Assembly (NCBI RefSeq): GCF_040958095.1
Contig: NC_091233.1
Location: forward strand, 22,948,943-23,012,942
DNA: 64,000 nucleotides
Origin: Procambarus clarkii
Lineage: Eukaryota > Arthropoda > Malacostraca > Decapoda > Cambaridae
Direction of reading: 5' to 3'
The notes beneath the pieces were generated by a model, which worked only from the letters and a program-made list of their open reading frames with translations, made no database searches and had not been told where the DNA came from. The position numbers and the translations under genes were made by a program. This document shows positions 1 to 11,029 of this stretch, in pieces (within the stretch, counting starts at the first letter, position 1; each line of letters opens with the position of its first letter).

Positions 1-300
1 GGGGCAGGGAGGTGCGTGCCCCAGGGAAATAATCCATGCCCATGCCCCGCCTCGAGGTCAGTTCTCGAGTCACACCAAGAATAACAATCGAGCAAGTTGT
101 CCTGACCAGGATGTGGCATATTAGGGAGGGTTGAGGAATAGGAAGCCTGTCTGATAGGGCTCTTGGCAAGCAGCTCTCCCTCAGTCTACCTATCTATATG
201 GAAGAAATGTATCTAGGCCCTCCTCCCCCCTGCCTATTCTCTCTCCCCCACCTTTCTTCCTTCATTTCCTCCCTCCTTCCCTCCCCCTCACTGGTGAGAG
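1..300. other. Unassigned low-complexity DNA
   Basis: I see no gene or recognisable element here. The last part (about 220-290) is a pyrimidine-rich run of CCTCCC and CTTCC words. It leads into the purine-rich repeat that follows. Confidence 0.5.
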
Positions 301-329
301 AGTAGGAGTGTTAGAGTGGTTAGAGAACT

Positions 330-655
330 CGTAGTTCTCACGCTCGTGAAATTGTCTGCGACCCTGGAGGAGTAGAGCGGAGGGGGGGGGGTGAAAGTAG
401 GTGACAATGGAGGAGTAGAGGGGAGCATTATATGCAGTGAACGTAGGTGTCTATGGAAGAGTACATCATAGAGGAGGGTGAAAGGAAGGTGACGATGGAG
501 GAGGAGAAGGGAGGGGGGTGTGAAGGTAGGTGATGATGGAGGAGTAGAGGGGAGGAGGGGGGCAAAGGTAGGTGTCTATGGAAGATTACATCATAGAGGG
601 GGGTGAAGGTAGGTGGCGATGGAGTAGAGCAAAAGGGGTGGGGGTTGAAAGTAAT
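330..655. repeat. Purine-rich degenerate minisatellite
   Basis: Phrases such as GGTGA(C/T)(G/A)ATGGAGGAGTAGAG and GTGAAGGTAGGTG recur irregularly, roughly every 60 bases, with insertions of G-runs. Two of the units share the block GTGTCTATGGAAGA. The array is imperfect and carries no convincing ORF. Confidence 0.6.
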
Positions 656-674
656 CCTGAGTTTAATTTTTTAG

Positions 675-2185
675 TTATATATAGTGACACCTCGGCTTAC
701 GAATGAATATTTATGAACTTTTCGGGTTACGAGCCTAATTTCTTCGAAAAATTTGAATCGGGTTACAAACTTTGCCTCGGGAAAGGAGTTTGTTGATATA
801 CGTATGGGCTGACCTAGCGCGTGGTGGCATGGTGATCGCGCCTCAGTTTACCAGTGTCTCCTGCCTAGTAAGTATTGCGCCTGAATTCTTTGTAAAGCAT
901 TACAGTACATTTGTTTTGGGATTTTTGGCTATTTGAACATAAACTAGCTAGGCAGTACAACAAATCTATGTCAACAATATGCACTATACTTGCTAAGAAA
1001 ATGGACATTATGAGCATTAAAGTGGCAAAAGGCATATCAACAATCCCGAAACAAAGAACACAAACACTTGAGGATGTTAAAAAGTTTTTATTAATTTGGA
1101 TACACAACAAGGAGTTAGCAGGTGATAGCATTTCAGAGGCCATCATTTGTGAGAAACCAAGGCATTTGCATGAAGACCTTTTAAAGAAAACCCCTGGAAC
1201 GAGGGGGGGGGGGGAAAGATGAATCAAGTTTGAAAATGTGAAAAGTTTGTGTGACAATAGAGCCTCGTGGAAAACGTTTGCTGTGGTCATTACCTGGTGG
1301 AATGCACCCAGGATGGAGTATCAGGGCTATACATCTTTTAAATCATCAAAGTAATAAACATTTCCCATCAACCTTACAAACCATATTAACCTATTTTCAT
1401 GTATTTCCCCCATGTGCATTTTAACAAAGTTGCTAAATTGCCTTTATCATTCTGTAAAATTTCAATTACAGTACTGTATGTATAATTTTGTTAGTATAAA
1501 TGGACTGAATATTCTGAAATTGCTATTAATTTTACAATTTCAGATTCAAAGGTGGTCTGGACACCCAATTTGGTCAGACAGGTGAAGAGAGCATTTAGGA
1601 TAGTTCGAAGAGATGAAGATGGTCGCAATTGTGTTCGAAGAGGCAAACGCCCCCCTTTGCTCCTGACATTATGTTCAACCATTGACCTCTGCACACCTAA
1701 CACAAGGTAGGTTGAAAACTCCTCCTTTATGTCATTGGTACATTAGCCAGAAACTCAGGGCTCATGTAGGAATATCCCTAAAAAAAAAAAAGTGGCCCCA
1801 ACAATGCATCCTATAAGTCTGGAGGATGAGCAGGAGCATTGTCGAGAAGCAGGACCTTGAGTGTCAAACTTTTCTCTTGCAGATATTTTTTGATGGCAGG
1901 GCAAACCACTCCACATCACAGTTTTTCTGCACGTTATATATTTTTTAAAACTCTTGGATTTTTTAATGTTATGCGAGCAAGGGTTTAATTTTCAAATCGC
2001 CACACAGCACAAGAGTTAGCCTGTCCTGACACAAGTTAGCCCAAGTTAGCTTGTGTCCGGGCAGTGACGTCTCCTCTTGGGTAATGTATGTCCTCTTCGG
2101 CAATTTTTTCCAGAATAGCTATGTCTCCTCACAATTAAACACTTGTTGTGGAATGTATCCATCAATACAGCACAGTGTATCTACA
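675..2185. mobile_element. Rearranged Tigger/pogo unit, copy 1
   Basis: The block starts with a terminal-repeat-like sequence (AGTGACACCTCGGCTTACGA near 682) and carries a transposase N-terminal half on + followed by a DDE-domain piece on -. The + half (about 911-1,222) reads RQYNKSMSTICTILAKK and later EKPRHLHEDLLKKTPGT, matching the CENP-B-like DNA-binding region of TIGD1/Tigger transposases. The - half (about 2,160-1,750) matches the DDE catalytic region seen again in copy 2. Compared with copy 2 it lacks about 140 bases that include the start codon (junction near 947). Copies 1 and 2 are direct repeats offset by about 1.53 kb, so the mixed-strand unit formed first and was then duplicated in tandem. 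It is non-functional. Confidence 0.75.
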
Positions 2186-2488
2186 AAATTTTAATTTTTT
2201 ACTTATATATAGTGTCACCTCGGCTTACGAATGAATATTTATGAACTTTTCGGGTTACGAGCCTAATTTCTTCGAAAAATTTGAATCGGGTTACAAACAT
2301 TGCCTCGGGAAATGAGTTTGTTGATATGCGTATGGGCTGACCTAGCGCGTGGTGGCATGGTGATCGCACCTCAGTTTACCAGTGCCTCCTGCCTAGTAAC
2401 TATCGCGCCTGAATTCTTTATAAAGCAGTACATTTGTTTTGGGATTTTTGGCTATTTGAACATAAAATTTGTTATTATATATCTTGCC

Positions 2489-2901
2489 ATGAGTCCCAAG
2501 AAAGCCAGTGGTAAGGTTCAAGCCAAGAAAACACATGTGAGAATGACCATAGAGGAAAAACAAGAGAGCATTCATAAACGTCAAAACGGTGCACAGGTTG
2601 TTGAACTAGGCAGTACAACAAATCTATGTCAACAATATGCACTATACTTGCTAAGAAAAAGGACATTATGAGCATTAAAGTGGCAAAAGGCATATCAACA
2701 ATCCCGAAACAAAGAACACAAACACTTGAGGATGTTGAAAAGTTTTTATTAATTTGGATACACAACAAAGAGTTTGCAGGTGATAGCATTTCAGAGGCCA
2801 TCATTTGTGAGAAACCAAGGCATTTGCATGAAGACCTTTTAAAGAAAACCCCTGGAACGAGGGGGGGGGGGGGGGAAGATGAATCAAGTTTGAAAATGTG
2901 A
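2489..2901 (+). pseudogene. Tigger-type transposase, N-terminal half
   Basis: Starts at ATG 2,489 with MSPKKASGK, the usual beginning of TIGD1-like transposases, followed by a basic segment and MTIEEKQESI, the first helix-turn-helix. A one-base loss near 2,608 shifts the frame (VVELG then RQYNKS in the next frame). The second frame continues through STICTILAKKKDIMSIK and FLLIWIHNKEFAGDSISEA, the CENP-B-type DNA-binding domain, to a stop at 2,901 after a G-run. Family knowledge: this half binds the terminal repeats in cut-and-paste transposition. Here it is separated from the catalytic half, which lies on the opposite strand. Confidence 0.8.
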
Positions 2902-3429
2902 AAAGTTTGTGTGACAATAGAGCCTCGTGGAAAACTTTTGCTGTGGTCATTACCTGGTGGAATGCACCCAGGATGGAGTATTAGGGCTATACATCTTTTA
3001 AATCATAAAAGTAATAAACATTTCCCATCAACCTTACAAACAATATTAACCTATTTTCATGTATTTCCCCCATGTGCATTTTAACAAAGTTACTAAATTG
3101 CCTTTATCATTCTGTAAAATTTCAATTACAGTATACTGTATATAATTTTGTTAGTATAAATGGACTGAATATTCTGAAATCACTATTAATTTTACAATTT
3201 CAGATTCAAAGGTGGTCTGGACACCCAATTTGGTCAGACAGGTGAAGAGAGCATTTAGGATAGTTCGAAGAGATGAAGATGGTCACAATTGTATTTGAAG
3301 AGGCAAACGCCCCCCTTTGCTCCTGACATTATGTTCAGCCTATTGACCCCTGCACACCTAACACAAGGTAGGTTGAAAACTCCTCCTTCATGTCATTGGT
3401 TCATTAGCCAGAAACTTAGGGCCCATGCA

Positions 3430-3925
3430 GGAATATCCCTAAAAAAAAAAAAGTGGCCCCAACAATGCACCCTCCAAGTCTGGAGGATGAGCAGGAGCAT
3501 TGTCGAGAAGCAGGCCCTTTAGTGTCAAACTTTTCTCTTGCAGATATTTTTTGATGGCAGGGCAAACCACTCTACATCACAGTTTTTCTGCACGTTATAT
3601 ATTTTTTAAAACTCTTGGATTTTCGGAATGATACACGAGCAAGGGTTTAATTTTCAAATCGCCACACAGCACAAGAGTTAGCCTATCCTGACACAAGTTA
3701 GCCCAAGTTAGCTTGTGTCCGGGCAGTGACGTCTCCTCTTGGGTAATGTATGTCCTCTTCTGCAATTTTTTCCAGAATAGCCATGTCTCCTCACAATTAA
3801 ACACTTGTTGTGGAATATATTCATCAATACAGTATCTACAAAATCTTTAAAATCACGAACAAATCTTTCAGCCCCTACTTTGTCTGAGCTGGCACCCTCC
3901 CCATGCCTCACAACACTATGAATAC
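3430..3925 (-). pseudogene. Tigger-type transposase, DDE catalytic part
   Basis: Reading on the - strand from 3,925: GIHSVVRHGEGASSDK, then FVRDFKDFVD, a damaged stretch, FNCEETWLFWKKLQKRTYI, LPGHK, LTLVLCG, IKPLLVYHSENPRV, and near 3,500 LLLDNAPAHPPDLEG. These are the conserved blocks around the first two catalytic acidic residues of the Tigger/pogo DDE domain; the usual D of NCDET is E here. Frameshifts separate the blocks. The upstream coding part lies beyond the insertion, at 9,968-10,182. Confidence 0.8.
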
Positions 3926-3944
3926 CACGTCTTTCTGGGGGGAG

Positions 3945-4352
3945 CCCCGTCGGCTCCCCGGAGCTTTACCGGCTGATATGCTAATGTCAGACTTTGGCAT
4001 CAGTCATGTGTATGGAGTTCTAGGGCCTACCAGGGACCACGAGCCAGAACCTGGCCCCCTCAGAGAGGCAAGGGGAGCAATGGCCTATAGAAACCCCCGT
4101 GTGGTTGGAAGCATTCTATGTCTGCCATCGACCGGGTCAAGCATCCAGAAAGGTAAGCATTCCAAAACAAACCCCTATTCTGGTGAAAATTGCTACCTAA
4201 AGCCGAACTAGTGGATAGAACTCTTCAACAGAAAACAAGGAAACTAGCATGACGTCATACGTCACCGCGCCGCTGTCTGCGCAGCTCCCCCCTCCCCGGG
4301 AGGGGGAAGGGGGAGCCCCAGACCTCCCACGCCGGCTATCCACCCATCAGTT
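3945..4352 (+). repeat. Long inverted repeat, left copy
   Basis: The sequence from GGCTCCCCGGAGCTTTACCGG to CCACCCATCAGTTCT is repeated in inverse orientation at about 9,530-9,925, with scattered substitutions. It contains CTGATATGCTAATGTCAGAC, a CRE-like palindrome TGACGTCA (4,249-4,256, altered in the other copy), and the GC palindrome CCTCCCCGGGAGG. Confidence 0.85.
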
Positions 4353-6040
4353 CTTCGGCTGATGCTATAGGCACCGGTTATGTGCTCCGGCTCCAGTGGT
4401 TGTTTCAGCACTGTAACCTAGAGTGTGGTGTCTGTTTTCTAGGTGGTGTGTGAGCCGGGAGTGTTTCTCCAGTACTCGGGCTGCATGCGCCTAGAGTTCC
4501 CTTCCCTAGGTGCCCTGTAAGTACTGCCCTTGGGGCTTGGGGCCTCCTTCCACAAGTTCCTTGGGTCCTGCCCCTGCTTGGCCGTTTACTGCTTGGTTTT
4601 CGGCCGCTCTTTGTGTGCTCGGGTGTTCTGTCTCCCTTGTTCGCCTTAGAGTAAGGGGCAGTTTTTGCACTGGTGGGGCACGGGGTACTGTGCAGCTTGT
4701 CTTTACCAATCATAGCGGCCGGCTCTGTTCCGCTTGGGTATGCTGTCCTCTTGCGGGGTTTTCTTTTTCTTTTTGTTTATCTACCTGGTGGGGGGGGGGT
4801 CTGCCTTCGTTCTTGCCCCTTGTGTCCCTTGTGTTCTGTGTATTTTCAGGTGGTACCCCCTCCTAGGTCCCCGTGTGTGTACATGTCCCGGGGTTTCAGC
4901 TCTTGGAAAGTTGTTTGGTAGCTTTGGGTGCCGGTTAGCAGTACCCTGCCTGGGATTACCTGAGCGCGAGTCCTCTTATAGTAAACGCTCGGGACCCTGG
5001 GAAACCCCTGGGGGTGCGCGGGTCCGATGGATGTGACCCCAGAGTCCCCCCCTCGCTTCCAGCGAGTTTGAGGGTTGCTCTCACCCTTTGTCTCTGGGTG
5101 ACTCTGTTTTGCCTCCGTCTGCTGCCTGTGGGGTCGGTGACACCTTCGACCCGGAGTCCTGCAAGTTTGGTTGCTCGTTGGGGCTCGGTTACCCGGTTGT
5201 GCTGACAAAGCGGGTGCGGGCAGCAGGGGCGTTGCACTTGAGCCTTGGTGGTGGCAACGTTCTCGTGGTTCCTCCCCGGGAGCCCCGGGGCTGCCCCGTT
5301 GTAGTTCGTTTTGGGACTTGGGGGGTGTTGGTTGCTTCGGTTCTATCCACGCCCCCTTGTCTTTCCCCTGGTTCACCCTTCCTGCCTGCATCCGGCTCCT
5401 TACCGTCTGTAGGTTCGGGGCGGGGTTTTTTATGGTGTTGAGACTCGGGCAGTCTCGGGGAATTCCCCTTCCGGGGTAGTGACGGGGGCATTTGAGCCTG
5501 TTCCTCCAGCCATGTTGTATGAGTCTGCCAGTGGGCTCCCTTCCTTAGTGTTTTTCACGGCTGCCCCGGTTTTCTGGTACGGCCGGGGCATTGGGGGAAC
5601 GGCTCGGCCCCGGGGCCTGTCGCGTAGGTTCCCGGGGCTGGGGAGGGGCTGACTTGGGGGGCCTTGGCCCCGTTGGGCCCCGTGGGGGTTTTTATCCCCC
5701 TCTAGGCAGGGCTTGTGGTTACGCGGAGTGGGGTCTTTCCTCCCCACTCGCCGTACGTGCTGTTGGGCGTCGGCCCCTCCCCGGGCTCAGTTCCTTGGCC
5801 TTTGAGTCGGTTGGTTCCGTCCTGTGGGTGGATGTTTCCTCCCACCCCTTTTTGGGACGGTGTTTTCGTCATGTTTCCCCGTTCGATGGGGTTCTGCGTG
5901 ACTTCTGATCTCGGGTGCGCCTGCGCCTTCGTGTGCCTTCGGGACTAGTGTTGGCTTCTGTGTTCTCGAGGGTACGGGAAGGTTTTTCGCTACTTCCCGC
6001 ATTATTGGAACGTCTGTCGGCTCCTCGTCCTTGTTGCCCT

Positions 6041-6580
6041 GTTGGGCTTCTTGTCGCTCAGTTGGGCTACTTGTCGCTCTGTTGGGCTACTTGTCGCTCT
6101 GTTGGGCTACTTGTCGCTCTGTTGGGCTACTTGTCGCCCTGTTGGGCTGCTTGTCGCCCTGTTGGGCTGCTTGTCGCCCTGTTGGGCTGCTTGTCGCCCT
6201 GTTGGGCTGCTTGTCGCCCTGTTGGGCTGCTTGTCGCCCTGTTGGGCTGCTTGTCGCCCTGTTGGGCTGCTTGTCGCCCTGTTGGGCTGCTTGTCGCCCT
6301 GTTGGGCTGCTTGTCGCCCTATTGGGCTGCTTGTCGCTCTGTTGGGCTGCTTGTCGCCCGGTTGGGCTGCTTGTCGCCCGGTTGGGCTGCTTGTCGCCCG
6401 GTTGGGCTGCTTGTCGCCCGGTTGGGCTGCTTATTGCCCGGTTGGGCTGCTTGTCGCCCGGTTGGGCTGCTTGTCGCCCGGTTGGGCTGCTTGTCGCCCG
6501 GTTGGGCTGCTTGTCGCCCGGTTGGGCTGCTTGTCGCCCGGTTGGGCTACTTGTCGCCCGGTTGGGTTCCTTTTTGGGCT
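6041..6580. repeat. 20-bp minisatellite, about 26-27 copies
   Basis: Unit GTTGGGCTGCTTGTCGCCC(T/G) repeated head to tail. The first units have GGGCTAC and CGCTCT, the middle third ends in CGCCCT, and after about 6,360 units end in CGCCCG. Because 20 is not a multiple of 3, all three + frames and one - frame stay open and read as repeated peptides; this is not evidence of coding. Confidence 0.95.
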
Positions 6581-9423
6581 CTTTGCTTCTTTGGCCGGTT
6601 TTATTGTTCCTGCTTCCTCTTTTGGCTACTTTTCTCGTGCAGTAGTCCTGGCTGGCGCCTTCCCACAGAGAGGGTGTGCGGTTCGGCCAGCGTGTTATGC
6701 GCATGCGCCGTGGAGTTTGTTTTGGTCTGGGCGGTGTTTCAGTGCTGGTGTTTTGCGCCCTTTTTGCTACAGTGCTTCGTCTCTCTTTCTTCTCCCTGGT
6801 TGCGGTATGTGTCCCTTCGCGCCGGGGGTTTCCTGGTTCCCAGTTGTGGGGAGGCCACCGCGGTTTTCCATGTGTCATGGGTGTAGACCGCCTCCTTTGC
6901 CTCTCCCTGCTCTCCTGCGGGTCCGGCAGGGTCCGGCTCTGGCGTCTTCACCTGGCGGTGCTCCCAGGTTCTTCTGGGCGCGGTTGCGTCGTGTCAAGTT
7001 CGTGCCACCATTCGCCAGGTGAGTTTCTGCGGTCTGGCGTCTTTTGGCCGGGCACTGGATGCGGTGTTGTTTATATACCTGTCTTTATTTAGGTATATTT
7101 TTGTACGACTGAGACCGTTCGCACACCAGTGACTGTCCCTTTTTCAACCCTTCCTGTCTCCCTAATGTGCATGTCCAACCCATGCTGGAGTCATTCAGGG
7201 GATCCTCCTTTTTTACTGTTGTGAGTTGTGGGGGTTGTAGGGTTGGTTCTGTACTCACCTGGTAGGCTCCTGGCTGTGCTTGCAAGTTTTTGAGCTCTGG
7301 CTCTTGGGTCCCGCCTATCTGGTAGAACTTGCGGGATAGTACCAGTGGAGTGCAGTGGTGCTGTTGGCACATTTGGGGAACACTGTATTACCATCAGAGG
7401 TCTGCTTGTTACACGACCTACTTGCGAGCATAAGCTTTCTTGCTGGTTCGTCTGTGGACTTCCAGGGCGCACTAGCCCGTTTTCGTATGGCTGTTCTGGC
7501 CCGTCCTGGTTGTGGGGGTATGTGGGCCGGTGGACTGCTCCTAGCAGCTGCCTGGTGGGCCACCCTCTGGCCGGTCTCGCCTGGCCTTGGGCCGGGCTTC
7601 AAGTGTGAAAGAGCTCCCAGTACCTCATCCAGCAGGTATCGAGCGGGGTTTCTCCGCCGTCGGTCGCCTGGTGCAGGTTTCTGGGCCTGCAGGGTTTTGT
7701 CGTGTCTCCGTTGGCCCTGTCTGGGGTCTGTCTGCTCCGTTCTCTGCCTTTGCAGAAGGGTGTTGCTATTTTCATGTTGCTTGTTGCAGTGGTGCCTGTT
7801 GCTGCTGCTGCACGTGTGCATTGGTACCGTGTTTCACGGTGGCGTGTCCTTGTTCCTGTGTCCGGTTGTGGAGTGGCACTTTGCTGCCGTTTTGTGCCTG
7901 GGGATTGCGTGGGGGTTTTTCTGTCCCTGCCTGATTGTCCACCCCTGGTTGTTCTCCTGGGGTTTTGGTGCTTCTGCTCTTTCTTCCTGCCTCCTCTGCA
8001 GCAGGGATGTTCTGCGTGTGTTCTTAGGCGTTGGTCAGCCTGTGTCCTGTGAAGTGCTTCTTTGTCTCGGTCTATTGCAGTTGTTCGTACCCCTTGGTTC
8101 GGGTACTGTTCTGGCGGCGACCCTTCTGCCTTCTTTGGTTTCCTAGCTTGCCCTGCCGGTTGTGTTTTTTTTGGGGGGGTCTTGCGATGTCTCGCGTCGG
8201 ACCTGTCGTTTCTGAACTCCTGGCGGGCTTGCATGCTTTGGGGAGTTTTTCTGTTCGGCAGACGTTCCATCTCCTTGTACCTGGGTTTCGGTGGTCGCAC
8301 CCGAGATCTTCCCGCGGCTCCGCCTTTTTCCTGGGCTCGGAGGGGCCTTGTCGGGGCTGCTTATGTTCTGCCTCGCGGTCTCGCTTCCGGTTGGTGGTCG
8401 GGTGGCTTCGTGGTAGGTGTCCCACCTGCGTGCTTCTCTTGGCGGCAGTATGGGGTATTTTGGCGGTCCTTCCTTTTCCTGTCCCTTCTTAGGTGGTTAC
8501 TCTTGTTGGCTTGGTTTACTCTCGGCTTGGTTTTCTGGTGGGGGTTGGGGGCCGTCGTCTTGCCACATACTGTCGCCTCTTTTCGTGCGGCGCGGGCGGA
8601 GCCGCTTCAGCTTGCTTTCGGTCTTGGTGTTGTTTCTGCACCGTTAGTCAGCTGTCTTGTGCGTCGTTTCACCTCCGGCCTGTTCGTGCGCCGCTTGCAC
8701 CATCCTGGTCTCTGGTCTCTGGTCAGCGTGCTCTGTCTTCTCCTCGGTTGGTAGTGCCCCTTCGGTTCCGGTGTGTTTTTTCGTCGGCTCTTTCCTTTGT
8801 ACCTTTGCCTCTGGGGGTCGGGTCGCTGAGTTTTCTTGCTCCTTTGGTTTTAGCGTTTTGGTCGTTTGGTGGCAGCAGTCTCCATCTTTTCTGGCGCGGG
8901 GTGGGGCTGCTGCATTCTGGAGGGGTCCAGGGTTTGTTGGTGCTTCGTTGGTCAGGCCGGGGGTGTGTCGTTTTTGTGTTCAGTGGCGGCCCTCCGCTGT
9001 TATTTGCATGCCACAGCGTTTGGGTCCGGAGCGCGTTTTGCGTTGATCCAGGTTCTGTTCTTCCCGGTTCGCGGGTGATAGTGTCCCGGGTGGTCAGCCG
9101 TGTTCTTGCGGCTAAGCTGCTTGGGTTCTTCCCTCATGCCTGTGGCGTTCGTGGCTTCGCTGCTCTCGCTGCCGTCTGGGCGACGTGGCCTTGCGGTCTT
9201 TCGAGCATGGATTTTTGGTGTTCGTGCAGGGGCCTTGCTGCTCGTGGTTCTCTTGTTGTTCTTGGGAATTTTGGGGCTGTGGCGCCTTGGGTTGGCGTTT
9301 GCTGTCGGCTGTCTCGCCTCCTTGAGGGGTGCGTGGTGTCCGCCTCCCGGTTCTGTCCCTTTGACCTTCCTCTGTGGGTAGTTAGCTCAGGGGAGCCGAC
9401 GGGGCTCCCCCCAGAAAACCAGC

Positions 9424-9972
9424 GTTGAATGTAATGAAACGCCATTTTCTGGGTGAGACCCGGAGGCTCCCCGGCAACCCTCCCTCCCTCCGGTCGGCGT
9501 TTTTCATGTGTTTTGACATCCAGCCTCAGAACTGATGGGTGGATAGCCGGCGTGGGAGGTCTGGGGCTCCCCCTTCCCCCTCCCGGGGAGGGGGGAGCTG
9601 CGCAGACAGCGGCGCGGTGACGTATGACATCATGCTAGTTTCCTTGTTTTCTGTTGAAGAGTTCTATCCACTAGTTCGGGTTTAGGTAGCAATTTTCACC
9701 AGAATAGGGGTTTGTTTTGGAATGCTTACCTTTCTGGATGCTTGACCCGGTCGATGGCAGACATAGAATGCTTCCACACGGGGGTTTCTATAGGCCATTG
9801 CTCCCCTTGCCTCTCTGAAAGGGCCAGGTTCTGGCTCGTGGTCCCCGGTAGGCCCTAGAACTCCATACACATGACTGATGCCAAAGTCTGACATTAGCAT
9901 ATCAGCCGGTAAAGCTCCGGGGAGCCTCCGGGTCTCACCCAGAAAATGGCGTTTCATTACATTCAACGCTGG
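9424..9972. mobile_element. Short element with 55-bp terminal inverted repeats
   Basis: The sequence from CCAGCGTTGAATGTAATG through GGAGGCTCCCCGG (9,424-9,476) recurs as a perfect inverted copy at about 9,920-9,972. The interior (about 9,530-9,920) is the inverted counterpart of 3,945-4,352. At 549 bp with long inverted ends it looks like a MITE-type derivative of the same family as the neighbouring 5.5-kb element. The Tigger gene resumes immediately beyond it. Confidence 0.65.
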
Positions 9973-10182
9973 TTTTTTTCAAAATTTCTCAAACCATCCC
10001 CTACTCACGTTAAACTCTTTTGTATCTGCAAAATTCGTTCTAGGGGTTTTCTTTATAAGATCTTGCATGAAGATTTCATTGTTGACCAAACCACACACTG
10101 GAAATTGAATAGACGACGACATTTCTATCCGTCCTGGACCATTATAAAGTCGATTGTGATGAGATGAGGGAAGCAAGAGCAT
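9968..10182 (-). pseudogene. Tigger-type transposase, middle part (displaced by insertion)
   Basis: The - strand reads LIKKTPRTNFADTKEFNVSRGWFEKF and then breaks at the edge of the inserted element. In the family the next residues are a basic stretch and GIHSVV, exactly what begins at 3,925 on the same strand. The two pieces are therefore one transposase split by the 3,926-9,967 insertion. Neither retains a usable reading frame. Confidence 0.8.
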
Positions 10183-10865
10183 TAAGTAGGCAAGAGAGAG
10201 AGGTGAGGAGATGGCAAGTATGTACGTATGTACATGAATAAAACATGTACATACTTATACATAACGTGTGTAAATAGTGTAATAAACACAATAACAGTAT
10301 TTTGAGAGGAGGAATGTTGGCGAGTAATGTGTTGGAGGAGGGAGGGAGGACTGGCAGGGTGTGGCAGCTCACTCATGTTTTTTGGGCTCACCATACCAAC
10401 ATAGTGGATCGTTATGGTGAATACATACGTAGATGGGTATATACAATGTGTGTATATAGTGTAATAACAGCAAAAGCACTGTTTGACTGTAGAATATGTC
10501 GCATATATGAGGCCCATAATTTTGAGCATAGCGATGTTCTATACTTTGAATTATATAAATTCCACAAATTACACACTTTTAAATAATATTACAGCAAAAA
10601 AAATGAAGAAATGAATGAGAAACTTCAAAATAATTGCGCAACATTGTATTCGCAGCAACTGCCGTCGCACGGGGTGGCGGGGCCGACAGACCCCCATCGC
10701 TCCAACGCTCAGCGCCCATAATTTGCTCAACTTCCCAGCTCCATTGCAGCTAAAGTAAGTCACATACAATATTTTTTGTTTAGTTTCCCCGTGATCAAAC
10801 TCTGCATTTTAACAATATAAGAAGAGAAAAAAAAATTTTGGAAAGAATTTATTTCTTGTGCACCA
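10183..10865. other. No gene recognised
   Basis: AT-rich DNA with two loosely similar stretches around TGTACATAC and GTGTATATAGTGTAATAA(C/A). Nothing resembles a coding exon or a recognised element. Confidence 0.4.
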
Positions 10866-11010
10866 GGGTGTTATTTGGAGACAGAGCAGTTCAGTGGTTA
10901 ACTACTAAATTTTTTTTTCTCCCACACACGCACCCCCCTAGGAAGCACCTGTAACAGCTAACTCCCAGATACCTATTTACTGTTAGGTAACAGGGGTCAT
11001 CCCCTTTTGT
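10866..11010 (-). mobile_element. SINE-like fragment
   Basis: On the - strand the words CCTGTTACCTAACAGTAAAT, AGGTATCTGGGAGTTAGCTG and GGTGCTTCCTAGG occur in order. I recognise this block as a very common short repeat in decapod sequences, apparently a SINE body. No intact pol III promoter boxes are evident, so the copy is partial. Confidence 0.55.
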
Positions 11011-11029
11011 ACAAAGAATCTGCTAAAGC

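Larger units (their letters stand above)
2203..3925. mobile_element. Rearranged Tigger/pogo unit, copy 2
   Basis: Second copy of the mixed-strand unit. It begins with the same terminal sequence (GTGTCACCTCGGCTTACGA near 2,213) and retains the transposase start that copy 1 lost. The DDE half on the - strand is interrupted at about 3,925 by a 6-kb insertion and continues at 9,968-10,182. Both copies share G-runs (1,203-1,214; 2,861-2,876) and an A-run near 1,780/3,440, so they decayed together before or after duplication with few private changes. Confidence 0.75.
3926..9424. mobile_element. GC-rich, A-poor element with hairpin ends
   Basis: The left end reads TCTGGGGGGAGCCCCGTC and GGCTCCCC; the reverse complement of the same sequence lies at about 9,398-9,424, so these are inverted ends. 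Each end can fold into a short GGGGAGCC/GGCTCCCC hairpin. The body (about 4,400-9,400) is strikingly poor in A on the + strand and holds many open frames on both strands, but none shows a protein motif I recognise; they look like composition effects. The interrupted gene on both sides is a Tigger transposase. It could be a non-autonomous DNA transposon, a Helentron-like element or a mobile repeat of unknown type. It is joined to a second related element at 9,424. Confidence 0.6.

Noticed and set aside
4249..4256. TGACGTCA as a CREB-type regulatory site
   Set aside because: It lies in a transposon inverted repeat and is altered in the partner copy; chance or transposon-specific.
5915..7022. 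Long + frames of over 300 codons through the 20-bp repeat
   Set aside because: All frames stay open because the repeat unit lacks stops; the peptides are pure repeat translation and flanks have no motif.
7355..8146. 263-codon frame in the GC-rich element
   Set aside because: Low A content removes stop codons by itself; several overlapping frames on both strands are equally long and hydrophobic or Arg-rich without motifs.
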